DNA of 9,998 nt, from NCBI GenBank assembly GCA_004356335.1, contig SMXP01000009.1:1-9998 (forward strand), given 5' to 3'. Position 1 is the stretch's first letter, and every line of letters begins with the position of its first letter. Positions 1 to 6,347 of this stretch are shown piece by piece. The notes under the pieces were generated by a model that was not told the DNA's origin, searched no databases, and was given only the letters and a program-made list of their open reading frames with translations. The stretch comes from Alphaproteobacteria bacterium (GTDB taxonomy: Bacteria; Pseudomonadota; Alphaproteobacteria; SMXP01). The position numbers and the translations under genes are program-made.

Positions 1-642
1 ATCGACCATAAAAAGCGCGCCCACATCATGGGCTATGTCCCGGAAACGGGCAAAGTCGATGATCCTTGGATAAGCCGATCCGCCGGCAATGATGAGCTTG
101 GGCCGGTGTTCCTTGGCCAGTGCCGATACCTGATCGAAGTCGATTAAATGGTCGTCGGGCCGCACGCCATATTGAACCGCGTTGAACCATTTGCCCGATA
201 GATTGGGCGCGGCACCGTGGGTCAAATGCCCACCAGCGGCCAAGCTCATACCCAAAAAAGTGTCCCCCGGATTAAGCAACGCCAAGAACACCCCTTGATT
301 GGCTTGGGCTCCCGAATGGGGCTGCACATTGGCAAACCCGCAATCGAATAATCGTTTGGCCCGTTCAATGGCCAAAGATTCGGCCACATCGACATATTCG
401 CAGCCACCGTAGTAACGCCGATTGGGATAGCCTTCGGCATATTTGTTGGTCAGGACGCTACCCAACGCCTCCAGAACGGCACGGGAAACGATATTCTCCG
501 ATGCAATAAGCTCGACCTGGTTTTGTTGCCGATGGAGTTCCTGATCGATCGATTGGCAGACCTCCGGATCCGCCTGTTCAAGCCTTGTCGAAAACATGTC
601 CGCGTTCGTCCTACTGATTTTCGTGTCTTGCGTCATCGACAT
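1..642 (-). CDS. glyA: Serine hydroxymethyltransferase, N-terminal part (runs off left edge)
   Basis: PLP enzyme that interconverts serine plus tetrahydrofolate with glycine plus 5,10-methylene-THF in the cytosol. The visible part is codons 1-214 of a protein that is normally about 420-435 aa, so roughly half is missing. Seen: the SHMT N-terminal block LIASENIVS, then NKYAEGYP and RYYGGCEYVD (substrate and PLP tyrosines), then the GGHLTHG segment carrying the His that stacks on PLP. The last visible residues are FMVD; that Asp is the one that pairs with the PLP pyridine nitrogen. The catalytic Lys lies beyond the edge. The start could be the ATG at 642 or the in-frame ATG at 636; AGGGA lies about 12 nt upstream of 642. 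No frameshift is seen. It lies downstream of hemA on the same strand, but a 261-bp gap suggests its own promoter. Its product, glycine, is HemA's substrate. Confidence 0.97.
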   Translation of the reverse strand, partial: MSMTQDTKISRTNADMFSTRLEQADPEVCQSIDQELHRQQNQVELIASENIVSRAVLEALGSVLTNKYAEGYPNRRYYGGCEYVDVAESLAIERAKRLFDCGFANVQPHSGAQANQGVFLALLNPGDTFLGMSLAAGGHLTHGAAPNLSGKWFNAVQYGVRPDDHLIDFDQVSALAKEHRPKLIIAGGSAYPRIIDFARFRDIAHDVGALFMVD

Positions 643-903
643 ACTCGAAGTTATCCCTGCCCGCTCCGAACGGCGCCTTCATCGCGTCACCCTGCGTGAC
701 GTCGCATAATCGAAACAGCTTGGCACTTATATTCCTTATAGGAGTTACGAGACCATTCTAATCCGGGAGGCCCCGGCCATGGATAGGCCTCGCCCGCGCG
801 GGCGCTTCTACCATATCTTGATGCCGGAAGCTATACGCCACTACGATTGGCCGGGATTCCTTGGCCCCTATCCCGGTTCCGGAGTGCCGCCTTGGGGGCA
901 CGT
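643..903. other. Non-coding gap between hemA and glyA with several inverted repeats
   Basis: No convincing gene is seen here. Open frames that start here on the plus strand run antisense into hemA. The gap holds the 5' region of glyA and the 3' region of hemA. Near glyA there is a hairpin, CGTCAC / GTGACG (685-690 / 696-701, 5-nt loop). In the middle is a perfect 14-bp GC palindrome CGCCCGCGCGGGCG (791-804). An AT-rich stretch around 728-742 is the likeliest place for a glyA -10 box (TATAAG on the minus strand), but I cannot pair it with a good -35. Confidence 0.5.
851..901 (-). terminator. Tandem hairpins just after hemA, possible terminator without U-tract
   Basis: Directly after the hemA TGA (904-906) the minus strand can form two hairpins. 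The first is 884-901, a GTGCC/GGCAC-based stem with one internal G-G mismatch and a very short loop. The second is 851-857 with 870-876, a perfect CCGGGAT/ATCCCGG stem with a 12-nt loop. Neither is followed by a T run on the minus strand, so this is not a classic Rho-independent terminator. It may be an attenuating or RNA 3'-end stabilising structure, or chance in GC-rich sequence. Confidence 0.3.
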
Positions 904-2115
904 TCACGCGGCCCGCTCGATCTTGAGCGACGACCACACCGCCACCAACGATTCGACCAGCTGCGCCATCATCGCCGCATCGTGAGCCGGGCTTGGCGTA
1001 AATCGGATGCGCTCGGTGCCCTTGGGCACGGTCGGGAAGTTGACCGGCTGTACATAGATGCCGTGATCTTGCAACAAAGCGTCACACACCGCCTGACACT
1101 GCACGGGGTTGCTGATTAAAACCGGAACGATATGGCTTTCGGACGGCAACATCCGAAAGCCATGCTTGTTCAACAATGACTTAAGCATGGCCGCACGTTC
1201 CTGTAGGGCCTCCCGCAGCGACCTATTCTCTTTGACATATCGAATACTGGCCAACGCGCCGGCGGCCAAAACCGGCGATAGGGAGGTCGTAAAAATAAAG
1301 CCCGGGGCGTGGGACCGGATAACGTCGACAAGCACTTTTGATGCGGCAATATAGCCGCCCATGACGCCAAAAGCTTTAGCTAGCGTACCCTCTATAATGT
1401 CAATATCACCCATAACGCCGTCACGTTGTGCCAATCCGCCACCCTTATCGCCGTACAGGCCGACCGCATGGACTTCGTCCAGATAAGTCAAGGCGTCGTA
1501 TTCCTTGGCCAAAGCGCAAATGTCACGCAATGGAGCCACATCGCCGTCCATTGAATAAACCGATTCGAACACAATCAATTTCGGTGCGGCAGCCGACGCC
1601 TCGCCAAGCAATTGCCGCAAATGCGCTACATCGTTGTGACGCCAGATTCTCTTTTCGGCGCCGTTGCGCCGCATGCCTTCGATCATGGAGGCGTGATTAA
1701 GCTCGTCCGAAAAGAAGATACAATCCGGAAGAATTTTACTCAGGGTACTGAGCGTTGTCTCATTCGCAATATAACCGGACGTAAAGAGAAGTGCTGCATC
1801 TTTTTCATGCAATGACGCAATTTCCCTCTCCAGCTCCACATGATAATGTGTCGTACCGCCGATATTGCGCGTGCCGCCCGACCCGGCGCCCGACTTGTCA
1901 AGCGCATCATGCATGGCTTGCAAAACCGTGGGATGCTGGCCCATCCCCAAATAATCATTGCTGCACCAGACGATAACGTCGCGCGGGCCGTCCGGACCGT
2001 GCCAGATTGCACGAGGAAACGCGCCGCGCCGGCGTTCCATGTCCCTAAAAATACGATAGCGCCCCTCGGCCCTTATCCCGTCGATAGCTTGAGCGAAACG
2101 TGCCTTATAATCCAT
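904..2115 (-). CDS. hemA: 5-aminolevulinate synthase (C4/Shemin pathway)
   Basis: Condenses glycine with succinyl-CoA to 5-aminolevulinate, CO2 and CoA; this is the committed step of heme and other tetrapyrrole synthesis in alphaproteobacteria. It is a 403-aa alpha-oxoamine synthase of fold-type I, the usual full length for bacterial ALAS. Seen: substrate-contact Arg21 in RYRIF; CSNDYLGM (51-58); GSGGTRNIGGTTHYH (78-91), which is ALAS-like rather than KBL/BioF-like; NHASMIEG (140-147) with the PLP-stacking His141; YLDEVHAVG (211-219) with Asp213; EGTLAKAFGVMGG (242-254) with Schiff-base Lys247; and ERIRFTPSP (368-376) with the carboxylate-binding Arg371. The ATG at 2115 lies 15 bp after the stop of the phosphodiesterase gene, with AAGG about 12 nt upstream, so the two are probably one transcript. 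A glutamyl-tRNA reductase, which is also called hemA in other bacteria, is ruled out by the sequence. Confidence 0.98.
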   Translation of the reverse strand: MDYKARFAQAIDGIRAEGRYRIFRDMERRRGAFPRAIWHGPDGPRDVIVWCSNDYLGMGQHPTVLQAMHDALDKSGAGSGGTRNIGGTTHYHVELEREIASLHEKDAALLFTSGYIANETTLSTLSKILPDCIFFSDELNHASMIEGMRRNGAEKRIWRHNDVAHLRQLLGEASAAAPKLIVFESVYSMDGDVAPLRDICALAKEYDALTYLDEVHAVGLYGDKGGGLAQRDGVMGDIDIIEGTLAKAFGVMGGYIAASKVLVDVIRSHAPGFIFTTSLSPVLAAGALASIRYVKENRSLREALQERAAMLKSLLNKHGFRMLPSESHIVPVLISNPVQCQAVCDALLQDHGIYVQPVNFPTVPKGTERIRFTPSPAHDAAMMAQLVESLVAVWSSLKIERAA

Positions 2116-2130
2116 CCGCTTATTAAGCCT

Positions 2131-2895
2131 TTACCGCCATAACCCATGTTCTTGAAGCACGGCCTTCAGCAACCGAGGTCTATCGGTCATTATACCATGG
2201 ACGCCGATTTTGATTAATCGAGTCATGTCGTCGGGGTCATTAATCGTCCAAGCGTGAACCTGCAGACGGCGCGCCTCTGCCGCCATGACAAAATATCCGT
2301 CGATTATGGTGATACCCCCATAAGTCATAGGGACTTGTGCGCAGGACGCCGCAAACGCGCCGATCGGAATGCCGAAACTGTCAAATCGTAAACGAGCCAC
2401 ATCCCAGGGCGCCATGGACGTGCACAAACGCGCGTCAAAAACCGACCGAATTTGCTCGATGCGCCGCCCTGAAAAAGACCCGACACAAATACGGTCAAGT
2501 GCATCGGTGCGTTTTATGACCTCGATTAACGGCGCCACCGCCGCATCGGTCTTCGGATCGATATTGACACGAATGTCGGGCCACGTCCCCAGCACGTCTT
2601 CCAACAAAGGAATGGCTTCCGTACCGCCGACACGGGCTTTTCGGATAATCGCATGATCCAACTGGGCCACTTGTCCCGATTGGTTCGTCACCCGATCGAG
2701 CACAGGGTCGTGAAACGCCAACAAAAACCCATCTCGCGTGCAATAGGCGTCGGTTTCGATATAACGATAGCCGAGATCAATGGCGTCCTGAAACGCGGCC
2801 ATGGTATTTTCCGGCCATCTTTCATCGCCGCCCCGATGGGCAAAGGCCAAAATACCGTCATGATCGAGAAAAGCGTGGGCGATGGCGTTCACCAT
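2131..2895 (-). CDS. Glycerophosphodiester phosphodiesterase family protein (cytosolic type)
   Basis: Hydrolyses glycerophosphodiesters (deacylated phospholipid headgroups) to glycerol-3-phosphate plus alcohol, by family. It is a GDPD-type TIM barrel, 254 aa from the chosen ATG. Seen: the signature HRGG with His20 and Arg21, PENT with Glu29 and Asn30, ETD with the metal ligands Glu47 and Asp49, and FHDP with the second catalytic His62. Later barrel landmarks are NIDPK, VHAWTIND and GIMTDRP near the C terminus. There is no signal peptide, so it should be a cytoplasmic UgpQ-like enzyme rather than periplasmic GlpQ. Start choice: an upstream in-frame TTG at 2904 would add three residues, but the ATG at 2895 has a GAG 5 nt ahead of it and is preferred. 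It lies 15 bp upstream of hemA on the same strand; its upstream side abuts a palindromic repeat. The exact substrate is not deducible. Confidence 0.93.
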   Translation of the reverse strand: MVNAIAHAFLDHDGILAFAHRGGDERWPENTMAAFQDAIDLGYRYIETDAYCTRDGFLLAFHDPVLDRVTNQSGQVAQLDHAIIRKARVGGTEAIPLLEDVLGTWPDIRVNIDPKTDAAVAPLIEVIKRTDALDRICVGSFSGRRIEQIRSVFDARLCTSMAPWDVARLRFDSFGIPIGAFAASCAQVPMTYGGITIIDGYFVMAAEARRLQVHAWTINDPDDMTRLIKIGVHGIMTDRPRLLKAVLQEHGLWR

Positions 2896-2904
2896 GGCGC
2901 TCAA

Positions 2905-3002
2905 TAGAGCGTTTTCAGGAGTGAAGACTGTCCTGCAAGGTCAATCGATCCGGTGGATCGATTGAAGGGATGAACGGTACCGGTTTTCCTGAATGGGCTC
3001 TA
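2905..3002. repeat. 98-bp palindromic intergenic element, copy 1
   Basis: A discrete element bounded by imperfect terminal inverted repeats. The left end TAGAGCGTTTTCAGGA (2905-2920) matches the reverse complement of the right end (2987-3002) at 13 of 16 positions. Inside is a perfect inverted repeat with arms TCAATCGATCC (2941-2951) and GGATCGATTGA (2955-2965) around GGT. A second copy starts at 9904, with 4 differences over the first 84 nt. It carries no coding capacity, so it is MITE- or REP-like. Size and structure recall the palindromic elements of Brucella (Bru-RS) and rhizobia (RIME-type); I cannot confirm membership. It fills almost exactly the gap between ldtR and the phosphodiesterase gene, and its right end contains the ldtR stop codon. 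Confidence 0.85.
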
Positions 3003-3509
3003 GAGGCGATAGCGAATTTGGTCGGCCCAGAAGCGTTCCAATTTGATCAAGGTGGTGTTGATATCTTCGAAATCTTCGGTACTAATGCCGCCGATTTCTT
3101 CCATTGAACTTAATTGATGATTGAACAGCTGGTCGACACGATCATGCACCGAGCGGCCGGATTCCGTCAGTCTTACACGAACCGAACGTCGATCCACATC
3201 GGAACGCTGGTGATTGATGTAGCCTGAATCGACCAGTTTTTTGAGATTGTAAGAAACATTTGAGCCCAAATAATGCCCGCGCGAACGAAGCTCGCCTGCA
3301 GTCATTTCTTGGTCGCCGATATTGAACAGCAAGAGCGCCTGGACGCTATTGATATCCCAGTCGCCACCGCGTTCGAAATCGTCTTTGATAACGTCAAGAA
3401 GCTGCCGATGCAGCCGTTCTATCAAAGACAAAGACTGTAAATATTTTTCGCGAAGATCGCTTTGATCACTTTCTCTTACCTCTGTCTTGGCAACGCCAAT
3501 CATACTCAT
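3000..3509 (-). CDS. ldtR: MarR-family winged-helix regulator, LdtR-like
   Basis: A 169-aa DNA-binding regulator. Residues 20-45 (REKYLQSLSLIERLHRQLLD...) look like the N-terminal dimerisation helix. The winged helix-turn-helix covers about 53-118: INSVQALLLFNIGDQEMTAG, then the recognition helix region GSNVSYNLKKLVDSGYI (82-98), then the wing RSDVDRRSVRVRL (102-114). The C-terminal helices complete a MarR dimer. The INSVQALLL...LGSNVSYNLKKLV block is what I associate with LdtR of Sinorhizobium and Liberibacter, a regulator linked to an L,D-transpeptidase and stress tolerance. Location near hemB and glyA also fits my recollection of rhizobial gene order, but no L,D-transpeptidase gene is visible here. 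The ATG at 3509 has GGAAAG at a good distance; a second ATG is at 3503. The TAG stop lies in the terminus of the palindromic element. MarR identity is near certain; the LdtR orthology is a recognition call. Confidence 0.85.
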   Translation of the reverse strand: MSMIGVAKTEVRESDQSDLREKYLQSLSLIERLHRQLLDVIKDDFERGGDWDINSVQALLLFNIGDQEMTAGELRSRGHYLGSNVSYNLKKLVDSGYINHQRSDVDRRSVRVRLTESGRSVHDRVDQLFNHQLSSMEEIGGISTEDFEDINTTLIKLERFWADQIRYRL

Positions 3510-3658
3510 TACGAACTTTCCATATATAGAGACTTGTACCTGCCGGGAAGATACGGCTTTGCATCACACTATTCTTATAGCCAGGTAATACTAAGGAGCT
3601 GTTAAACTTTTAGGAAAACAAAGTGTTTACGCGTGCGCGCGTCAACAGCTCCGCACAC
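3510..3658. promoter_or_regulatory. Upstream region of ldtR with AT-rich -10-like box and paired TACCTG motifs
   Basis: This gap separates the end of the membrane-anchored protein gene from the ldtR start. A TATATA run sits at 3522-3528, close to the ldtR start, and a TATAAG (minus strand) lies near 3575-3580; either could be a -10 box, but no clear -35 pairs with them. Two TACCTG-containing sites face each other: GTACCTGCC at 3536-3544 on the plus strand and TTACCTGGC on the minus strand at 3580-3588. Their position suits autoregulation by a dimeric MarR protein; this is inference. Confidence 0.3.
3595..3652 (-). terminator. 58-bp interval with perfect 9-bp terminal inverted repeats after the unknown-protein gene
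   Basis: GGAGCTGTT at 3595-3603 is exactly complementary to AACAGCTCC at 3644-3652. Between the arms lies an AT-rich half and a CG-rich half (ACGCG / CGCGT at 3630-3643) that can form an inner hairpin. It starts 7 bp beyond the stop of the minus-strand gene ending at 3659, where a terminator would be expected. The 40-nt interior and absence of a following T run make it non-canonical. It could also be a footprint of a small mobile repeat. Confidence 0.4.
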
Positions 3659-5155
3659 TCAATCGTTCGCCGTAACAGTGACATTGAGCGTCATCAAAGC
3701 CAGTTGGGGTGACAGCAAGGCACCGATTGCCAGGGGTCCAAGAGCAATTGGAACGGCGGGCTGCACATGAATTGTTATGGTTTGCGGATCCTTAACAAAC
3801 GCCTTGAGAGCAGCTAATGTCGCCGTGCCGTTGGGCGCCAACTGGAAAAACATTTTCTGATCGCCGAGCCGGTTAATAATCTCAGCCTGAATGCGTTCTT
3901 TGGCAATGCCTCGCGATCGTGCTTCTCTTTCGTATAACCGCTCAATCAAGGATCCATCCGCGTAATGCAAATGAGCCTCGGCCAGCTTGACGCCGGAACC
4001 CAGCATGGAGAGGTCGAACTCCGTCGTAAAATCGTCCAGCCCGACATCATGCAAAATGCCGGAAAATTCGATCTCCGCCATATCTACAATCGCTACGGAC
4101 AGATTTTGCACGGCAAGCCGACGCGCCTTCTCGTCATAAGTGGCTTGATAAGCAAGATCGAGAACAATTTTGGTATAACCAAGCTCGGCCAATCCGGATT
4201 GCGAAGAAATCTCTTCGGCCGTCTCAAGAGGAAGATCAAACGCCTTCAACTCAAACGATAATGAGGCGGGAATATCACGGCCAAGCGTCAGCTCGGTTAT
4301 GATCAGAGCCTCCAAACGCACCGGCCGAATCATGTCCGATTCAATGAGCTCGATACCTTCGGCTCGAAGAGTCTCGAAGGCCGTATCATGGAAAACGTTT
4401 TCGCCCCTGCGCATACGTTCGCCGGCTAATCGCAAGTCCCGCGTCAGATCGAGCGCCGTCACCTCCAGCGCGCGCATGGTTACATCGTCGCCGTCGTCCG
4501 TCGTGCCGCTCAATCCTTCAATCTGTATTTTCCATATCGCCCCGGCATCGAATTGTCGCATCTCAATCAAACGTACCGCCTCGATTTGCGGTACCCGATT
4601 AGTCGTCTCCCGGAAATCTTGAATTGACAGAGCGTCAAAGCGAACAGATAACAAAACGGCGGCAACGTCTTCCGCGCGCAAAAGACCATCCATAACGAGG
4701 TCGGCCGACGTTCCATCGAGCGGCTTCATTTGAAGGTCGCGCAATGAGATTTTGCCAATTCGATTGGACCTCTCGGCATTGTCCACGGACAGGCCTTCGA
4801 TCACCAGCTCGGACCACAGATCGTAAAACTTTTGTCGATTGTTTAAATCCACTCCAGCCGGCGGATCGAAAACACGTTGCATGTTTGCCATATCGGCACC
4901 GCGCAATTCGACACGCGCTATTTCCACACGCTGCGACGTCGCCTCGTTCGGTTCAAACGAAAGATTACGAATCACGAGAACATTCGTTAGAACGTCATAG
5001 TCCAGCGAGTCATACCGCCCGTTATGTTGCTCAAGAAAATCGCGAACCGAGGGTTCGATATTGGCTTCTACCGTGTCACTGGCATATTCGTTCGCCCAAT
5101 AAACCACCGCGATAGCCACAAACAGCACCAAAATGATGGTTAGACTCTTTTTCAT
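3659..5155 (-). CDS. Membrane-anchored periplasmic protein of unknown function (AsmA-like look)
   Basis: 498 aa from the chosen start. Residues 1-25 (MKKSLTIILVLFVAIAVVYW...) form one N-terminal hydrophobic segment after two lysines. I read it as an uncleaved anchor or signal peptide, with the remaining ~470 residues in the periplasm. The rest is rich in alternating hydrophobic strands (for example VRLEALIITELTLG and KIVLDLAYQATYD...LAVQNLSV), the texture of AsmA-type or other long beta-sheet envelope proteins. The C-terminal part has a DGSLIERLYEREARSRG segment, then KDPQTITIHVQPAVP, and ends LNVTVTAND. This ending resembles uncharacterised alphaproteobacterial proteins I have seen, none with a known function. 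Start choice: AAGG lies 6 nt before the ATG at 5155; a longer frame from 5203 has a poor ribosome site and would put 16 residues before the anchor. It is divergent from hemB and upstream of ldtR on the same strand. Confidence 0.85.
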   Translation of the reverse strand: MKKSLTIILVLFVAIAVVYWANEYASDTVEANIEPSVRDFLEQHNGRYDSLDYDVLTNVLVIRNLSFEPNEATSQRVEIARVELRGADMANMQRVFDPPAGVDLNNRQKFYDLWSELVIEGLSVDNAERSNRIGKISLRDLQMKPLDGTSADLVMDGLLRAEDVAAVLLSVRFDALSIQDFRETTNRVPQIEAVRLIEMRQFDAGAIWKIQIEGLSGTTDDGDDVTMRALEVTALDLTRDLRLAGERMRRGENVFHDTAFETLRAEGIELIESDMIRPVRLEALIITELTLGRDIPASLSFELKAFDLPLETAEEISSQSGLAELGYTKIVLDLAYQATYDEKARRLAVQNLSVAIVDMAEIEFSGILHDVGLDDFTTEFDLSMLGSGVKLAEAHLHYADGSLIERLYEREARSRGIAKERIQAEIINRLGDQKMFFQLAPNGTATLAALKAFVKDPQTITIHVQPAVPIALGPLAIGALLSPQLALMTLNVTVTAND

Positions 5156-5242
5156 CAAAAACCTTAATGGAAGTACGACTTTCGTGACGCTCAACCCAGC
5201 CATACTTTACTTAGGCCCGATTGTGGCAGATCTTGGGCCGAC

Positions 5243-5254
5243 TTGGCATGCCAA
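5243..5254. promoter_or_regulatory. Perfect 12-bp palindrome in the divergent hemB promoter region
   Basis: TTGGCATGCCAA is a perfect dyad lying 45 bp before the preferred hemB start and about 90 bp before the divergent gene's start. Location and symmetry suit an operator for a dimeric regulator controlling one or both genes. No regulator is identified from the motif; a chance 12-bp palindrome cannot be excluded. Confidence 0.3.
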
Positions 5255-5299
5255 AACCATCGCTCTTTATCGGCGCCAGCCACAATGATAGAACGGGTC

Positions 5300-6316
5300 A
5301 TGAGCCGTAAAAGCCAAAGCTTTTCCCTATCAGCCTATCCCGCCCTTCGCCTGCGGCGCAACCGCACGGATGACTGGGTGCGGCGGCTGGTCGCCGAAAC
5401 CGCTCTTGGAGTTGATGATTTAATCTGGCCGCTTTTTCTTATGGACGGCCGGAATAGAGCCGAGGACATCGCTTCTATGCCCGGCGTGGAACGAATGACC
5501 ATAGATCGTGCGGTCGATGCCGCAAAGCAAGCCGCAAGCTTAGGTATCCCCGCGCTGGCTCTGTTTCCGTTTACGGAGACGGCTTTACGCACCGAGGACG
5601 GACGAGAAGCAACAAATCAAGACAACCTGGTGTGCCAGGCGACACGCACCATAAAGAATGCGGTTCCCAATATCGGCATTATGTGCGATGTCGCGCTCGA
5701 TCCGTATACCAGTCACGGTCACGACGGCCTGTTGAATGAGGACGGCGAGATCCTCAACGACCAAACCATCGATGTGCTGATAAGACAAGCCATCGTACAA
5801 GCGGATGCCGGCTGCGACATCATTGCGCCGTCGGATATGATGGACGGTCGCATTGGCGCCATTCGAAGGGCGCTCGAGGACGCGGGCCACAAGAATGTGA
5901 AAATTATGGCCTATGCGGCCAAATACGCATCCGCGTTCTACGGTCCGTTTCGCGAGGCGATCGGAACGTCCGCAACACTTAAGGGCGATAAACGGACCTA
6001 TCAATTGGACTCGCGCAATTCGGACGAAGCACTACGGGAAGTCGCTTTGGACATTGCCGAAGGCGCAGACATGGTGATGGTCAAACCGGGCATGCCGTAT
6101 CTCGATATCATAGCGCGCGTCAAGGACACATTCGGCATGCCGACATTTGCCTATCAAGTCTCCGGCGAATACGCCATGTTAAAGGCGGCGGCACAGAATG
6201 GTTGGCTCGATGGCGATGCGGTCATGCTCGAAAGCCTTGTGGCATTCAAGCGAGCCGGCTGCAACGGGATCATCACTTATTTTGCCCGCGATGCGGCAAA
6301 AGCCTTAACCACTTAA
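5300..6316 (+). CDS. hemB: Porphobilinogen synthase (5-aminolevulinate dehydratase), Mg-type
   Basis: Condenses two 5-aminolevulinate molecules to porphobilinogen, the step after HemA; a cytosolic homo-octamer by family. 338 aa from the ATG at 5300, the normal length. Seen (numbering from that ATG): MCDVALDPYTSHGHDG (128-143), the metal-site segment in which the Cys ligands of the Zn enzymes are replaced by Ala/Asp (Asp130, Asp134, Asp142), as in the Mg-dependent enzymes of Pseudomonas and Bradyrhizobium; SDMMDGRIGAIR (178-189); A-site Lys208 in AYAAKYASAFYGPFR; and Schiff-base P-site Lys262 in MVMVKPGMPYLD. Start choice: a longer frame begins with TTG at 5243 inside a palindrome and another ATG lies at 5285, but neither has a ribosome site. 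The 5300 ATG has only a weak one and is chosen mainly from family length. It ends 31 bp from a convergent gene with no visible terminator. Confidence 0.97.
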   Translation: MSRKSQSFSLSAYPALRLRRNRTDDWVRRLVAETALGVDDLIWPLFLMDGRNRAEDIASMPGVERMTIDRAVDAAKQAASLGIPALALFPFTETALRTEDGREATNQDNLVCQATRTIKNAVPNIGIMCDVALDPYTSHGHDGLLNEDGEILNDQTIDVLIRQAIVQADAGCDIIAPSDMMDGRIGAIRRALEDAGHKNVKIMAYAAKYASAFYGPFREAIGTSATLKGDKRTYQLDSRNSDEALREVALDIAEGADMVMVKPGMPYLDIIARVKDTFGMPTFAYQVSGEYAMLKAAAQNGWLDGDAVMLESLVAFKRAGCNGIITYFARDAAKALTT

Positions 6317-6347
6317 CGGCAAAGCACCCGGTCTCGGTCTTCTGCAT

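Noticed and set aside
720..742. Sigma-54-like -24 element (TTGGCAC) followed by an AT-rich stretch on the plus strand
   Set aside because: The -12 half does not fit (TTCCT in place of TTGCA), and it points away from glyA into the antisense of hemA with no plus-strand gene downstream.
779..985. Plus-strand open frame starting between glyA and hemA
   Set aside because: Much of it is antisense to the certain hemA gene; no ribosome site, no recognisable protein.
2941..2965. Could the palindromic repeats be a CRISPR array or tandem repeat?
   Set aside because: Copies are 7 kb apart with no regularly spaced units or spacers.
3965..4261. Plus-strand open frames of about 100 codons inside the envelope protein gene (also 4299-4622 and 4744-5115)
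   Set aside because: They are opposite-strand shadows of a gene with a good start and an anchor; their translations show no recognisable composition or motifs.
5156..5203. Longer N terminus (16 extra residues) for the membrane-anchored unknown protein
   Set aside because: The ATG at 5203 lacks a clear ribosome site, whereas the ATG at 5155 has AAGG at good spacing and gives a standard Lys-Lys-hydrophobic membrane anchor.
5243..5299. Extended hemB start at TTG 5243
   Set aside because: TTG without a ribosome site, inside a perfect palindrome; the extra residues are not typical of porphobilinogen synthases and family length fits the ATG at 5300.
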